64,000 bases of DNA from Limnephilus marmoratus (lineage: Eukaryota; Arthropoda; Insecta; Trichoptera; Limnephilidae), in the NCBI GenBank assembly GCA_917880885.1, contig OU862933.1:13173679-13237678 (forward strand), in the 5' to 3' direction. The notes under the pieces are model-generated. The model ran no database searches. It worked only from the letters and a program-made list of their open reading frames with translations, and was not told the origin of the DNA. Shown here one piece after another: positions 43,301 through 52,169 of this stretch. Numbering within the stretch: the stretch's first letter is position 1; each line of letters opens with the position of its first letter. The position numbers and the translations under genes were made by a program.

Positions 43301-46300
43301 TAGGGTTAAAGAGCACCTCAGAGCACTAAATGGCAATAGCGATTCTGAGTTCGCAGACCATTTATTAAAATATGATCATAGCTTCAAATATTACATACAA
43401 GATATAAAACATCGCAAATCAATAATTTAGAAATTTTAGAAATAAGAAAAAATGTAAATTCCAAAGCTGACATAATTAATAAGCAAAAAAATTTTGTTAA
43501 CCCTGTTTTAAATATCTTTCCACTTAACCGGCCTTTTACTTCTAATAGCTTGGTAATCCCCAATTCTTCGAAACTCCCACCATTGTCAACCCTTCCCCCT
43601 CCTTCAATTTCTTCTCTCCATATGTAATCTATAATTAATTTTTTAACTTTAGTATACTTTTATTCCTGAAGAAGTGAACATGGTTCACGAAACATGTTGA
43701 TAGTATAAAATATAAAAAATAAAGTGATGTAAACCAAGTTATATTTTTAATAAATAAATAATGACATCACAAAGTAACAACCTTTTAGAAGAAGTTTTCT
43801 TCGAAAAATGAATCAAATACTTGAACCGATTCAAGTTAAGAGTCAGAATAATATGTTTGACACAATGCATGAATGCAAACAAAGCGAGGAATGTGTGGCG
43901 TTCCATCCTCTGCCTGGAGAAACATTAGTTAATTATGGTTAGTTAGTTAGTTATAATTACAAAATGTATTATATATTTTCAGAATTTCCCCCGTTTCAAC
44001 AGCAAATAACAGAGAATGAGCTGCCAGAGCTGGTGATGACCCTGGCCATCGAGGACTCGGAGCCGTATGTGCGTGCCACGGCCCTGCAGTGCATCTCCGC
44101 CATGGTGCAAATCAAGGTGGTATGGGAGCACCACCTCAAGTATCTGGACCTGCCTGTAAGTTACGTCTAAACATAGTTAACACTCTCGCAGCGGATCCGG
44201 GAAACACACATACACAAATGAGAGTTTTATGCTATTACTAACTTGTTTTTTTCATCACATACTCTAAAATTTAGATAATCCTAGAAAAAATATTCGATTG
44301 CGTTACTGTTTTTTAAGACATTAAAAATGTTTATATGAAAATTCCAACCCACCTTCCATCACCTTTTTGCTTGTTTTTTTTTTTTTTTTTTTCGTTCTGC
44401 TGATATTTTTTTCTATAATCTTTTTTTTAATTAAAAAAATGATGAATTAACACCTCAAACATGCGGTTTTGATTTGCACATGCCCAGAAGTCAGTTCTTA
44501 CCTACGAAGTTACCCCTTCAATATCTTCTATAATATTACTGGTACCAATGATGATTGATATGAAAAGTCCTCCTATATAACTTACTGTGTTACCTTTTCA
44601 ATGTCTTTTTATAATAATACTAGTATAAAAGATAATTGAAACCAAATAATTTTAAAAAATGTGTATGAAATGTTGGTATTATTTCAATTTAACCCCTCAA
44701 GTTGACAATATTTAGGGTCCAAATATTTCCATTTTGCAATAAAATTTCATGGGATCTTTCTAAATGTATCCGAAAACTAAAAACTGTTTTGAAAAGGTGA
44801 CGAAATACGCTTTCAAATTTTATAATTCAAAATAAACATATAATATTTTAAATATAAAATTTTTGCATGCAAACATAAAAAGGTTTTAAAAATGGGTCAC
44901 CTTACGTTTTTTCTAACTTAAATTACTGATAAAGAAAAAAAAATAAAAACAAGTACAAATTTAAATAGGCAAATGTATTGTAAAAGTTATCGTCAACTCA
45001 GTTTTTTGTAGTTTTATGTAAAAATAATGAATAAAAAATTCCCAAAGTTTAATTTTTGTTTTCAAACTTCATTCTACAACTTTGGATTCATAAAAGTGTA
45101 CATTTTAATTATTTAGCAGTTAACTTTTAGATTTTAATATAAAGCGAGGTGTTTTTCTCATATTTTAGTTTTGATCATATTTCCAACCACGACAGTGAGG
45201 GAGACAATGATTTCTAAGAGACCTATATGATTTGTTCCATAAACCAAACAAATAGACCTGACTGGTTAACATCCCTTACTAAAATCCTGATAGATCTCGA
45301 GGATTTCTGAATTCTAACATGCAATCCTGCACAATTTAAAAAAAGATTGTGGGATTTGCAAACCCTGGGGCCTACCTTCGGCAAATACAGTCAAAGTGCT
45401 GCAGTAACCCATAAAAGATTCTATAAACATTATTGGTTAATGCTATCATTTTTCTCTTCCTGAATGGTTCAGGGTTTCAGGTCTGCCATCAAAATTTTCT
45501 CCATCCATGTCAGTCTTCAAAATGCCTGAACATGGTTCACCCAATCACGACTGCCTTTCAACAGTCTCATCATTTTTAATTGTTTTCAGGCCAAAATGAT
45601 GAAAATTCTGTACGAGGAATCTGAGGGTCTGGTGCGAATAGAAGCCGCCAAAGTTGTAACCAACATGTACGAGGGCAGAATGTTTGCGGCCAACATGCTG
45701 GACGATGTCTTCGTCACTATGTTCCACTCCGCAGTCAAGGATCTCCACTGGGAAGTCCAGCTCATGGCCCTTGAGTTCTGGAAGAAAGTGATTGCCAGTC
45801 AGATGTGCCACCAGGGGATGATTGATGGGGTCTTTCCATCCGTTACCTTTTCCAAAGAGAGTAAGAAAATAGTTCAACTCAACGAGATGGAAATTAAGAA
45901 ACGATTAAAGAAGATTTTAAACGAACTCGCCCTCAGAGGAGGCCTCGGGGCGTTGCTGTGCTGCATGAATGATGAATCAGAAATAGAAGTCATGGAGAAG
46001 GCTTTCGATATCATCAGCGACATGATGAAGCTCTTAGAGAAGTACAACTGCACGGACATCGGCTCCGTTATGGACAATGCCGTCACAATCCAAAGACCGG
46101 TTTTGGATGAGAGGTTTGAAAAGAACGACGATGAAATCGCAAAAATCAGTAAATATAGAAATAAAGCCGACGTGAGGAATGATGCAGCCGGTGCAGAAAT
46201 ATGTATCTCCGTGAACAATGAAACCACTTCAGACACTATTATTGAATCTATCGTCTGTGCAAATGACGTGAATCTCCTAGCCAATGTGTACAACAACCAG

Positions 46301-46549
46301 TTGAAGGTGAACCAACAGGAAAAGAATAATATTTATGACTTTGCAAAGACAAATGGAGTCAAAGATATCGGTAATATGTTTGTGGAACCTGAACTCTTCA
46401 TGAAGACTATCAAGGGCACCGATTTTAGGAAAGTAATTGAGGATAAGAAAGCTTGGAGGTCCGGAATATCTACAAATATCCACTCATTAATTGAAGACAT
46501 CCTCGCTGTGTACAAGACCTCAGATGTTAACAGCATGGATTGTTATTAA
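28400..46549 (+). CDS. BRAT1: BRAT1-like HEAT-repeat protein, complete, five coding exons, 965 aa
   Basis: Exons 28400-28529, 38146-39575, 42057-42261, 43983-44155 and 45590-46549 (TAA). Donors and acceptors are GT/AG and the phases (1,0,1,0) fit; the coding sum is 2898 nt. The protein is helical throughout with HEAT-like units, for example VNPSIKLALLDVLTAMTEHD, KLHDVNWGIRDSAMELLCVV, AIEDSEPYVRATALQCISAM and ESEGLVRIEAAKVVTNMYEG. Order and motifs agree with BRCA1-associated ATM activator 1 (human about 820 aa), a nuclear and cytosolic factor tied to DNA-damage kinase signalling and to the Integrator cleavage subunit INTS11. The last four residues are MDCY, like the short C-terminal tail reported for BRAT1 in contact with INTS11. 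Intron 1 is 9.6 kb and holds a full LINE. Alternative: another uncharacterised HEAT protein. Confidence 0.8.
28800..29050. mobile_element. MITE-like inverted repeat in BRAT1 intron 1
   Basis: CACTATAAAAGACAACTATT at the left is matched in inverse by AATAGTTGTCTTTTATAGTA at the right. The same inner motif occurs in the elements at 34970-35348 and 39837-40513, so these form one family or relatives. Confidence 0.45.
29397..30923 (+). CDS. LINE ORF1: gag-like protein with three zinc knuckles (508 aa)
   Basis: Nucleic-acid-binding protein of a non-LTR retrotransposon. The N-terminal 130 residues are low-complexity and rich in Pro, Ser and Thr. A central region (about 130-290) suits the RNA-recognition-like domain of I/Jockey ORF1 proteins. 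Three knuckles follow: CYKCCRFGHTKTLC near residue 300, CYKCTSSHSGDSC and CLNCSGNHLSTSKIC. The frame is intact. Its end overlaps the start of ORF2 by 41 bp in a different frame, so ORF2 probably depends on termination-reinitiation or frameshifting. Confidence 0.92.
   Translation: MERAKPPDPPDEINDGSLSDSSVGSMETVATDIPEPSDFITVTTKKRKNLKLVRNSSTDSEKVPHKIPARDKNKSFVDNGILSPNQQTPSIQPLNSPITTPTASPTTPVPKLTPAPTPSRIYNNLDRPPYITHVTKISKEGGPTTLYDIDFGHFLHKNKINPVWNGVKSVGRNRLSVEFKTAAEANNFVKSAVAKENSYNVFIPSYQVTKLGVTKGIPPHWTTEDILENIKVPQGYGKVIKARRLNYRFNTGNAIEWRPSESVVLTFDSKDLPQNVTMFHVSLPVDLYVFPTVQCYKCCRFGHTKTLCRSEPRCYKCTSSHSGDSCNTTEENYKCLNCSGNHLSTSKICPEMSRQRNIKHTMAVKNISYAEASKMFNKAVISYAETASKNMSSPHQSSSSPTKKTVLKFSKPRVFPKKNATSHESLLWFPNGQLPPNSDRTILKSPVNADPHNINNLNSTLITSFLHILQTLNKNNIQIPSHVAKQIAQIINTSRNGPSDEDSSVELP
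30883..34591 (+). pseudogene. LINE ORF2: endonuclease, reverse transcriptase and RNase H, frame broken in RNase H
   Basis: The first frame (30883-34011, 1042 aa) begins RILQWNCHSLRNK; endonuclease residues are in VSETW (about 37), GDFNAHHG (about 130) and SDHYPI (about 207). Reverse transcriptase motifs: FGFRKTKST, DISGAFDN (about 570), GLPQGSVLSPILFN, YADD (655-658) and FLGVILDSKLTW. RNase H follows with YTDGSKS (950), TAECVAILESL and LSDSLSALQKL. A stop comes right after a run of seven T at about 33999-34005, and the rest of RNase H (WIPSHCGIPGNEKADLLAK) and a Cys-His tail (CECRLEEEDLNHIFFSCP) continue in the next frame to 34591. A one-base length change in the T run explains it; an assembly error is possible. 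Confidence 0.92.
34617..34705. repeat. (TATG)n/(TGTA)n microsatellite in the LINE 3' UTR
   Basis: Alternating TATG, TGTG and TATA units over about 90 bp. Confidence 0.85.
34970..35348. mobile_element. MITE with GGTAAT...ATTTACC ends (379 bp)
   Basis: Left end GGTAATTGTTCGGAACAAAC and right end GTTTGTTCCGAATATTTACC are inverse copies. The unit CGGAACAAAAGTCAACGGTT is repeated internally. It is related by its outer bases to the element at 39837-40513. Confidence 0.65.
35375..35490 (+). mobile_element. LINE 3' end fragment (same family as 18812-19595)
   Basis: AGAGTCACTTGCCTAAATGC and the following TGATAGGGTAACTAAACTGT match the 3' end of the LINE inside the inverted element in SUN intron 4; ends in A/T-rich (AATA)n. 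Confidence 0.65.
35646..36252. other. intron sequence, nothing recognised
   Basis: Part of BRAT1 intron 1. No open frame or inverted repeat that I can support. Confidence 0.4.
36253..36550. mobile_element. pogo/Tigger-like MITE (298 bp)
   Basis: TA on both sides; ends CAGTGAAATTTCACTAATCC and the inverse GGATTAGTGAGATTG; inside, CCGGATTATTGG-type motifs typical of Tigger/pogo ends. Confidence 0.7.
36683..37894 (-). mobile_element. 1.2-kb TA-flanked DNA transposon with helix-turn-helix gene remnant
   Basis: TA at both sides and terminal inverted repeats CAGTTTGGCAAGAAAGTGTA / inverse. Both ends then share TGGCAACACC-like sequence. It resembles the 0.67-kb MITE ends and is therefore its probable coding relative. 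Confidence 0.75.
36932..37676 (-). pseudogene. spliced helix-turn-helix (transposase N-terminus-like) gene remnant
   Basis: First exon 37676-37544 (ATG, LLHSDTRGVIFCVFQRC, then CKRTAEMTG), donor GTACGT; second exon from 37234 (acceptor CACACAG) starts in matching phase with KSESTVRRIVKEGK. Together they make a winged/HTH unit of the style seen at the start of Tc1/IS630-like insect transposon proteins. An in-frame TGA follows AEYYA, and beyond it an acidic tail (DEDEDTEEEESHEDED) ends at 36932. No DDE catalytic domain is present, so the element is not autonomous. Confidence 0.55.
39837..40513. mobile_element. palindromic MITE, 677 bp, with arms of about 200 bp
   Basis: GGTAATTATCGGTTCGGACT at the left and AGTCCGAACCGATATTTACC at the right. 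The arms match over about 200 bp through AATTTTCAATTGCATAAAAC and TTCACTTCGCGAACC to CGCGGCCGTA. It lies in BRAT1 intron 2. Confidence 0.8.
40514..42056. other. rest of BRAT1 intron 2, nothing recognised
   Basis: AT-rich, no coding or repeat boundaries seen. Confidence 0.5.
42572..42624 (-). ncRNA. hammerhead-ribozyme-like motif, left arm
   Basis: Minus-strand copy of the motif described at 43658-43710, with the core intact. Confidence 0.5.
43176..43430 (+). pseudogene. Penelope-like GIY-YIG endonuclease domain, truncated
   Basis: SGVYKLNCNDCSSFYIGRIY and NFEIRVKEHLRAL are the GIY (here GVY) and YIG strands with the catalytic Arg helix; ADHLLKYDHSF follows. The Cys pair between GVY and YIG is typical of Penelope-like enzymes. 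The frame closes at 43428-43430, but the next frame continues with LEILEIRKNVNSKADIINKQ into the arm, so a frameshift ends it early. The RT is missing upstream on this strand. Confidence 0.8.
43658..43710 (+). ncRNA. hammerhead-ribozyme-like motif, right arm
   Basis: CTGAAGA at 43666-43672; one extra A; stem II GTGAAC/GTTCAC (43674-43679 with 43683-43688); GAA at 43689; palindromic stem III ACATGT (43692-43697); T at 43698 as the expected cleavage base; then GA pairing with TC before the core, and ATAAAA pairing with TTTTAT, as stem I. Hammerheads with very short stem III that act as dimers are known in the terminal repeats of Penelope-like elements. The extra base after the core departs from the consensus. 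Confidence 0.5.
44156..45589. repeat. BRAT1 intron 4, mostly an unclassified interspersed repeat
   Basis: About 44690-45210 matches 49430-50400 in the same orientation (GAAATACGCTTTCAAATTTT, CTTACGTTTTTTCTAACTTA, AAATAGGCAAATGTATTGTA, AGGGAGACA). No coding sequence or ends recognised. A 20-plus T run lies at 44371. Confidence 0.55.
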
Positions 46550-46783
46550 CCAAATTAATGGGGCTGTTAACTCCTTTTACAACCAATATCAATGGCCAGT
46601 TATATTATGGTGAAATAATTGTTACAATTTTTAAAGCACGTTGTTCACACAAATGTTGTGTGCAATATTGTTTCACTGAGTGATTATTTAGATCAATAAT
46701 GGTTATTGTCCAGAAGTGCCTAATTAAGAAACGGGGTGCATTTAATAGAATGAATGATTGTAATGGTTAGAAATGCAATAATA

Positions 46784-47524
46784 CAGTGATACCCTCTTAA
46801 GAAGTTCCCTCGTTAAGAAGTTTTCCTGCTTAAGAAGTTTGCAAAGCTCCTTTCTGTTACGATGGTAAAATTTTTGCTAGGGTTCGAGTGCGGAAAACCC
46901 AATTTGAAGCATGATTTTTTCTGTTCCTTAAAAACTGAATAGCCCAATTTATTCCGCTTAACCGGTCAAAGGCCATCAAAATCCACGAAAAATACGGAAA
47001 TTTCCTAACAAAACACCATTTTGAATTTTGAATTGAATGTTTTGTGGATTCATTTTGAGCTATCGTATATTTTATTGACCGAAACACATTCCTAGAATAA
47101 TAAACTATGTAGCAAAACAACATTACTTGCGTTAATTACGTAAATTAATAGGTTTTACGATGTTTTAGTCGAGGAACACCCATCGACTTTGACAGATAAA
47201 ATTCGCAGCAAATTTGACATTTTGATGCCACAGATAAAATCGTTTAAAAATATTCTGGGGTTGCAAGGTGAATGAAATTTTTACCTGTCTTATGGGGAAA
47301 TGTTGGCGCAAGCGATTCTGACCTTGTCCTTCATACAAATTCTGTACATAGAATGGTCAAAATCGCAGACAAACATAATTTATTCGAATTTAAAAAAAAA
47401 AAATCCCGCGCATGCGCACAATACGCGCATATCCGCGCGTCTCCGGCAAATAACATGTTAAGGTTTTCCTGCCTAAATAGTTTTTTTCCGTTCCCTTGGA
47501 AAACTTCTTAAGAGGGTTTCACCA
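46784..47524. mobile_element. TA-flanked transposon (741 bp), pogo-like ends, downstream of BRAT1
   Basis: TA at both sides; CAGTGATACCCTCTTAAGAA at the left and TTCTTAAGAGGGTTTCACCA at the right. AAGAAGTT units repeat inside the left end. It starts 235 bp after the BRAT1 stop and so probably lies in the 3' UTR. A piece of another MITE (about 47300-47460) sits within it. Confidence 0.75.
47300..47460 (+). repeat. GC-rich hairpin module, copy 1
   Basis: GCGATTCTGACC and GGTCAAAATCGC, about 30 bases apart, can form a stem; then CCCGCGCATGCGCACA and TCCGGCAAAT follow. The same order occurs at 57863-57983, 58055-58153 and 58561-58659. Confidence 0.6.
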
Positions 47525-47526
47525 TA

Positions 47527-48448
47527 TATGATTAGATACAATAGTGAATGCTGTAGCATTAATTTGTGATCAGGAAAAACCTAAGGCTTTAAAAGTACAA
47601 ATATCGCCTAGTTAATATTATATGTGTTGAGGGAGCATTAAATGCTCATTCCAGTAAATAAGTTTGAATATTAAATAAGTGTTACGTATACAAGCTGATG
47701 TTACCATTGCAGAGAAAAGTTTTTAAAAATATACCCACTTAAATGCTTTTTCAGCAACATGGATTATACTTGTGAAAAAGTAATACGTTTGCTAAGTGAT
47801 CTTAGTTTTAAGTTAAGATTAGTCTCATTTTGGTCTGTTTACTTTATAAATGTTTTTAATGTTAATAATCATGAATAATTTTTTTCTCTAAGTGCACACA
47901 AATCCTTTTGGAACTTAGGGCAAAAATAAATCCCTTGTACATACATTCGTACTTCTTGATAAATTTACAATAAAATAATATTTTTTATATACCTTTTTAT
48001 CGTAAAAACACACCGCCACCCACCCATCACCTATCACACCAGTAATACCTTTCAAAGTGCAGCGGAGATGGTCAATATAAATTTTCAATGTTTACGTCAA
48101 TGATGCTCATTAACGTGACCAATAAATCATTTAAAAGAGGCGATTGTGACTTTGGTGGCAAATAATGAGAATTTTGATTGATGGGTTATTGACAATTTAT
48201 ATATACATAGATTGTCTCCTGGTCGCTTCATGTTCTGTAGAAGAGGGTAAGTGATGTTTTCTGTGCCAATATCAAATCATAAGACTCAGACTAAATACAA
48301 TATTTTAGTAAACAAATAAAATGTTTTCGATAAAGTTCTGAAGATGTCACTAGTAATATCAAATGAAAAAGATTCTAGTGCAGATCTTGCTGTTTTTTTA
48401 AATGATTTTTGGAATATCACGGTAAAACGGTAAATTAAATTCAAAATA
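47527..48448. other. intergenic, nothing recognised
   Basis: AT-rich. AATAAA-like signals occur (for example near 47925), one of which could end the BRAT1-like transcript. Confidence 0.4.
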
Positions 48449-49299
48449 TAGTCTGTCAAAATAGAGTAGAAAATATAAAAACTTGAACTACTAAATTTGT
48501 AGACTGGCAACACCAATTTAACTGTCAAATATTTTTTTGAAGTGCAATGACACTGAATGTGCAAAACACAGTAAACCACATTTTAAAAAACATTTTTCTT
48601 CATGACATAAAATTGATTAAAAGGTGATTTATAAAGCGATTTGCTTTAATTTAATTTAACATAAATTTGAATTTAACGATAGATAGAAAGGAAGAATCAC
48701 TAATGGTGAGTTTAGTAACACTACTTTTAGATCTGAACTAACTAACTAACTAACCATCACGCCGTTTCCCGCAGGGGTAGGCAGAGAGGACGGACCGCCA
48801 AACATCCCGGTCTTGGCACACATTCCTTGCCTCGTTTACATTCATACAATGTCTCATACATTCTCTTCTATTATTCTGACTCTTGACATGGCCCGACTCA
48901 AGTATCTGATTCACTTGGTCGTGCCATAGATCTGAATGAGTTAATATATTCAGATCTAAAATTAGAGACATGATCTAAAGCCCAGGCAACGCTAGGTACT
49001 TTATCTAGTATTAAATAAATGTGAGCAATTTCTAAACTGTGCTTTATATTTTATTACATTATAGTTATTCAATTGCAAAGGTATAATAATAATATACCTA
49101 TACGCAATTCTAATTTTGAGATCGGCGGGTATCTATACTGCAATGAAAAAATATTTTTCCATTATTATGCCCTTTTAATTTTTTATAAAAATGTAGGTTA
49201 CACTGCTTTACTTTAACACCATGGGTTATGTGTTTAGTATTGCCATTTGATCAACAGTGGCGCCCTCATATATTTTCTACTCTTTTTTGACAGACTATA
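48449..49299. mobile_element. 0.67-kb MITE, copy 4, with a LINE tail inserted
   Basis: Reverse orientation: AGTCTGTCAAAATAGAGTAG at the left, TTTTTTGACAGACTAT at the right. Interrupted at 48738-48926. Confidence 0.85.
48738..48926 (-). mobile_element. 189-bp LINE 3'-end insertion with (TTAG)n tail
   Basis: Flanked by a 10-bp duplication TAGATCTGAA (48728-48737 and 48927-48936). The minus strand reads QVNQILESGHVKSQNNRREC and CQDRDVWRSVLSAYPCGKRR, the C-terminus of a non-LTR reverse transcriptase, and ends in GGTTAGTTAGTTAGTTAG. Confidence 0.85.
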
Positions 49300-49429
49300 T
49301 TATCTTTTAAACCACTGCATATAAAAATTAATAATGCAATGAATCAAAAACTTCAAAAAATAATTTCAACCCCTCAGGCCTCAGGCCTCTGGCCTATTTT
49401 GTCAGAAGTTCATTTTTGTTTGAATTTCC

Positions 49430-50400
49430 GCTTTGCAATAAAATCCAAATAAATGGAATATTTCTGAATGCATCTGAAAACTAAAAACTTTTTTTTTTTT
49501 ACACGAATACCGCACAAGAGTCCCAACTGCTCCCGTCTGGAGCCAGTGGGACTTATGGCATCCCCAATCGGGGTATGTTGTAAGGCTGAAGGCAGTGATG
49601 AGGGGAAGGAGATAGGGAAGAGGAAGGTGGGGAAGTACCTGGCATTCAGATCTGGTCACCAAACACGGCAGAAGCCATTTCAAGCAACGTTTCAATTCTG
49701 AATGGTGGTCTTACACCAGGGCGATACTGAGAGTATATTCTACTCTGGAACGTGCCGCAATTATACAATATATTATTTTAAATTAATAAATTGTGAAATA
49801 CACAAATTAATTAAATAAAATTTATTTGCCACGCCGAGATTCGATCCCGCGACCTTCGGAATGCGAGTCAAGCGCCTTACCGCTGCACTACGCCGGCCGT
49901 CGAAAGGTGATGAAATACACTTTCAAATTTTATAATTCGAAATATAAAATTTGAAAGTGTATTTATAATGGAACTTAGTTGGTCTACAACATATGAAATT
50001 TTATTGTTATAAAATTATTTTACTGTATGGTTTATTTCCTCAATAAAAAGAAATAAATAAAAATATTAAAAAGTTTTAAAAATGACTAACCTTACGTTTT
50101 TCTAACTAAAATTACTGATAATGAAAAAGAATAAAAACATGCACATTTTTAATTAGGCAAATATATTATAAGCTTTTTCATCAACTCACTTTGTGTCATT
50201 TCATGTAAAAATAATTAATAAAAAATTCCTAAAGTTTTATGATTTTTTTTTTAAATTGCTTTGGAAACTTTGGTTTCATAAAGATACACATTTGAATTAT
50301 TTTGAGGTTAACTTTTAGAATTGAATATAAAGCGTGATGCTTTCTTTTTCTAACACCGTTTAGATCACATTTCTAACCAAAATAGTAAGGGAGACACTAC
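49430..50400. repeat. unclassified interspersed repeat, second copy
   Basis: Same repeat as in BRAT1 intron 4 (44690-45210), with the SINE above inserted between ACTAAAAACT and the GAAAGGTGATGAAATACAC block. Confidence 0.6.
49490..49903 (-). repeat. tRNA-derived SINE (about 414 bp)
   Basis: Minus strand: head GGCGTAGTGCAGCGGTAAGG with B box GGGATCGAATCTC, a body that includes TTGCTTGAAATGGCTTCTGC and ACTCTTGTGCGGTATTCGTG, and a poly(A) tail (T run at 49490-49500). It interrupts the repeat at 49430-50400. Confidence 0.75.
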
Positions 50401-51749
50401 ACGAGATGTTCCGAAAACTGAACAAATTAGCCTGGAGGATTATTAAGATTAGGATGTAAAAAGATACGTGGTTAGTGGCTCAATGAGGGAATCCTTCACA
50501 GCTGCAAGGCTTGACAAGTCCCCTAGGTGCTGTACTGTTAGTTGCAATTAAATCCTAAAGAAGGTATAGGGCCAGTGTATCAGTTGTTTTTTATGTTCAA
50601 TATGAGAGATTTACATCTTTCAAGTTGCTATCTCGCAGGAGCCTTGGCAAGATTAGTCCTATCCTAGTGATACCATTACTAAAAAATATTGATGTACCAA
50701 TTCTTAGAAGTGCACAGAACGTACACTCTCAGAACACATTCATTACATGACGACGGAGAAATAAAATATTTTGGTGAGGGGAACCCTCATTACACCATTA
50801 CTCCAAGGGTCATTAAACTTCAGGAAGATTTATAATGTTTAACCTCTCAGACACATAAGCTTGTTTTAAAGCGACTTAAATTGTATAGATTTTTATATAG
50901 TTACCAACTGTCGCCGCAACACGACGCGACACACAGGGGGACTTGAATTGTACAGATTTTTAAATAGTTACCAACTGTCGCCGCAACTAAAGTTGCTTGT
51001 GTGTAGGGGTTCTTTGATAGAGTAAGTATGGATGGAACCTACCTCCCAGTTTTCTGTACACAATATAAATTGGAACCAATGGATGTGCTGAAGAAATGAC
51101 CAAATAAAAAATAATCTTTTCAGTAGGAGGTTTAATTTAATACCTACCTACCAGTGGCGGTCGGTGACTTTTTGCATAAGGGATGCTGAAGTAAATACCT
51201 ACCCAATATCAAATATAAATACCTACAGACTAGCTCACGAACAAGATGCGATTACTGACGAAAATAATATGTCAAATCAGCTCTATAAATCCTTTATGCT
51301 TCATGTCAATTATTACAGTTCTAAAGTTAAATTGATTAAGTAGATATTGGAAAGATATTTAACGTATCAATAGGCATCTGTTATTCTAATAATAATAAAA
51401 TTAATTAAAATATCAAAATGGTTACGTGAACAAATTCTCTAAAACGTACCAAATTAATCCACGCGCTTTGTTATGCTATTCTGTGCACTATGCCTACGAG
51501 CATTGAAGTCGTTTTCTGCATGTTGGATGCTCCCATCGAAAGCGTATACTGCTTCAGGCAAAAATTGGCAGGTAGAACTTTTTTTTAATTTATTTATCTA
51601 TAATAAAATATATTTACAATGGTTTTATTTGTATGCCTGTCTCACTAGGGTATACCTGTGTCGAGACAGGCATATAAATGAATATAGTAGTTAAAAGGAT
51701 ATTTCAGGTAAAATACATATTATGAATAGAAGGGTGGTAAATCTTTTAA
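50401..51749. other. intergenic; small tandem duplication
   Basis: Around 50870-51000, a unit of about 65 bp ending GTTACCAACTGTCGCCGCAA occurs twice. CAGTGGCGGTCGGTGACTTT at 51153 looks like a hAT-type end without a partner. No gene. Confidence 0.5.
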
Positions 51750-52057
51750 CCCTTTAAATGCCGTAAGTTATTTGGTGTGGAGGTACTGACAGGCCGCGAA
51801 TTTTTTAGCAAAAAAACAAATTAAATAAAAAAAAATAATTTCTGATATGTATTGAAAATATATATTGAAGACTTACCAAATGCATTGTATATTGTACATT
51901 GTATATAGTTTGTGTTGCTTTTCGGTTTTTCTAATTAGTTGAGTTTGACATGAAAAATCGTAATTTACAAGAGCGTGTTAACAAGCTCATTTTGTATGGC
52001 CGGCCTCCTGAGCACTGCTACTTAGAGCGTGTAAACACGCTCAAGGCACACAAGAGG
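51750..52057. mobile_element. piggyBac-type MITE (308 bp)
   Basis: TTAA at 51746-51749 and 52058-52061; ends CCCTTTAAATGCC and GGCACACAAGAGG, imperfect inverse copies. Inside, GAGCGTGTTAACAAGCTC and GAGCGTGTAAACACGCTC. Confidence 0.65.
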
Positions 52058-52169
52058 TTAAAGAGAGTTATTTTATAAATGTTGGGGATGGAGTAATGAA
52101 ATAAATTCTGCCTAATCTATTTATAGGTTAAATTTGACAGGATTCCATTATTTTCATTTATTTTATATG

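Larger units (their letters stand above)
42524..43757. mobile_element. head-to-head inverted pair of 5'-truncated Penelope-like elements
   Basis: Arms 42524-42857 (minus) and 43426-43757 (plus), about 333 bp, are nearly identical inverse copies. The minus half adds an RT fragment (HAMLVSFDIVNLFPSIPIEE, 42940-43010). The plus half adds KHWRRILFVDND and the GIY-YIG domain at 43176-43430. RT plus GIY-YIG is the Penelope-like signature. Each arm includes the end of the coding region, a 3' UTR and a hammerhead-like motif. It lies in BRAT1 intron 3. Confidence 0.85.
42390..43957 (+). mobile_element. LINE 3' end with (TTAG)n tail, split by the Penelope-like insertion
   Basis: Plus frames at 42390-42520 read ERRSV/CVRRIYDKK-type RT C-terminal sequence. 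The text resumes at about 43790 (GAATCAAATACTTGAACCGA, AAGAGTCAGAATAATA) and ends in GGTTAGTTAGTTAGTTA at 43936-43955. A second copy of this 3' end is at 48738-48926. Confidence 0.65.

Noticed and set aside
42521..43760. Terminal inverted repeats of a cut-and-paste DNA transposon
   Set aside because: The arms contain Penelope-like coding ends and the hammerhead-like motif, so an inverted pair of retroelement copies explains them better.
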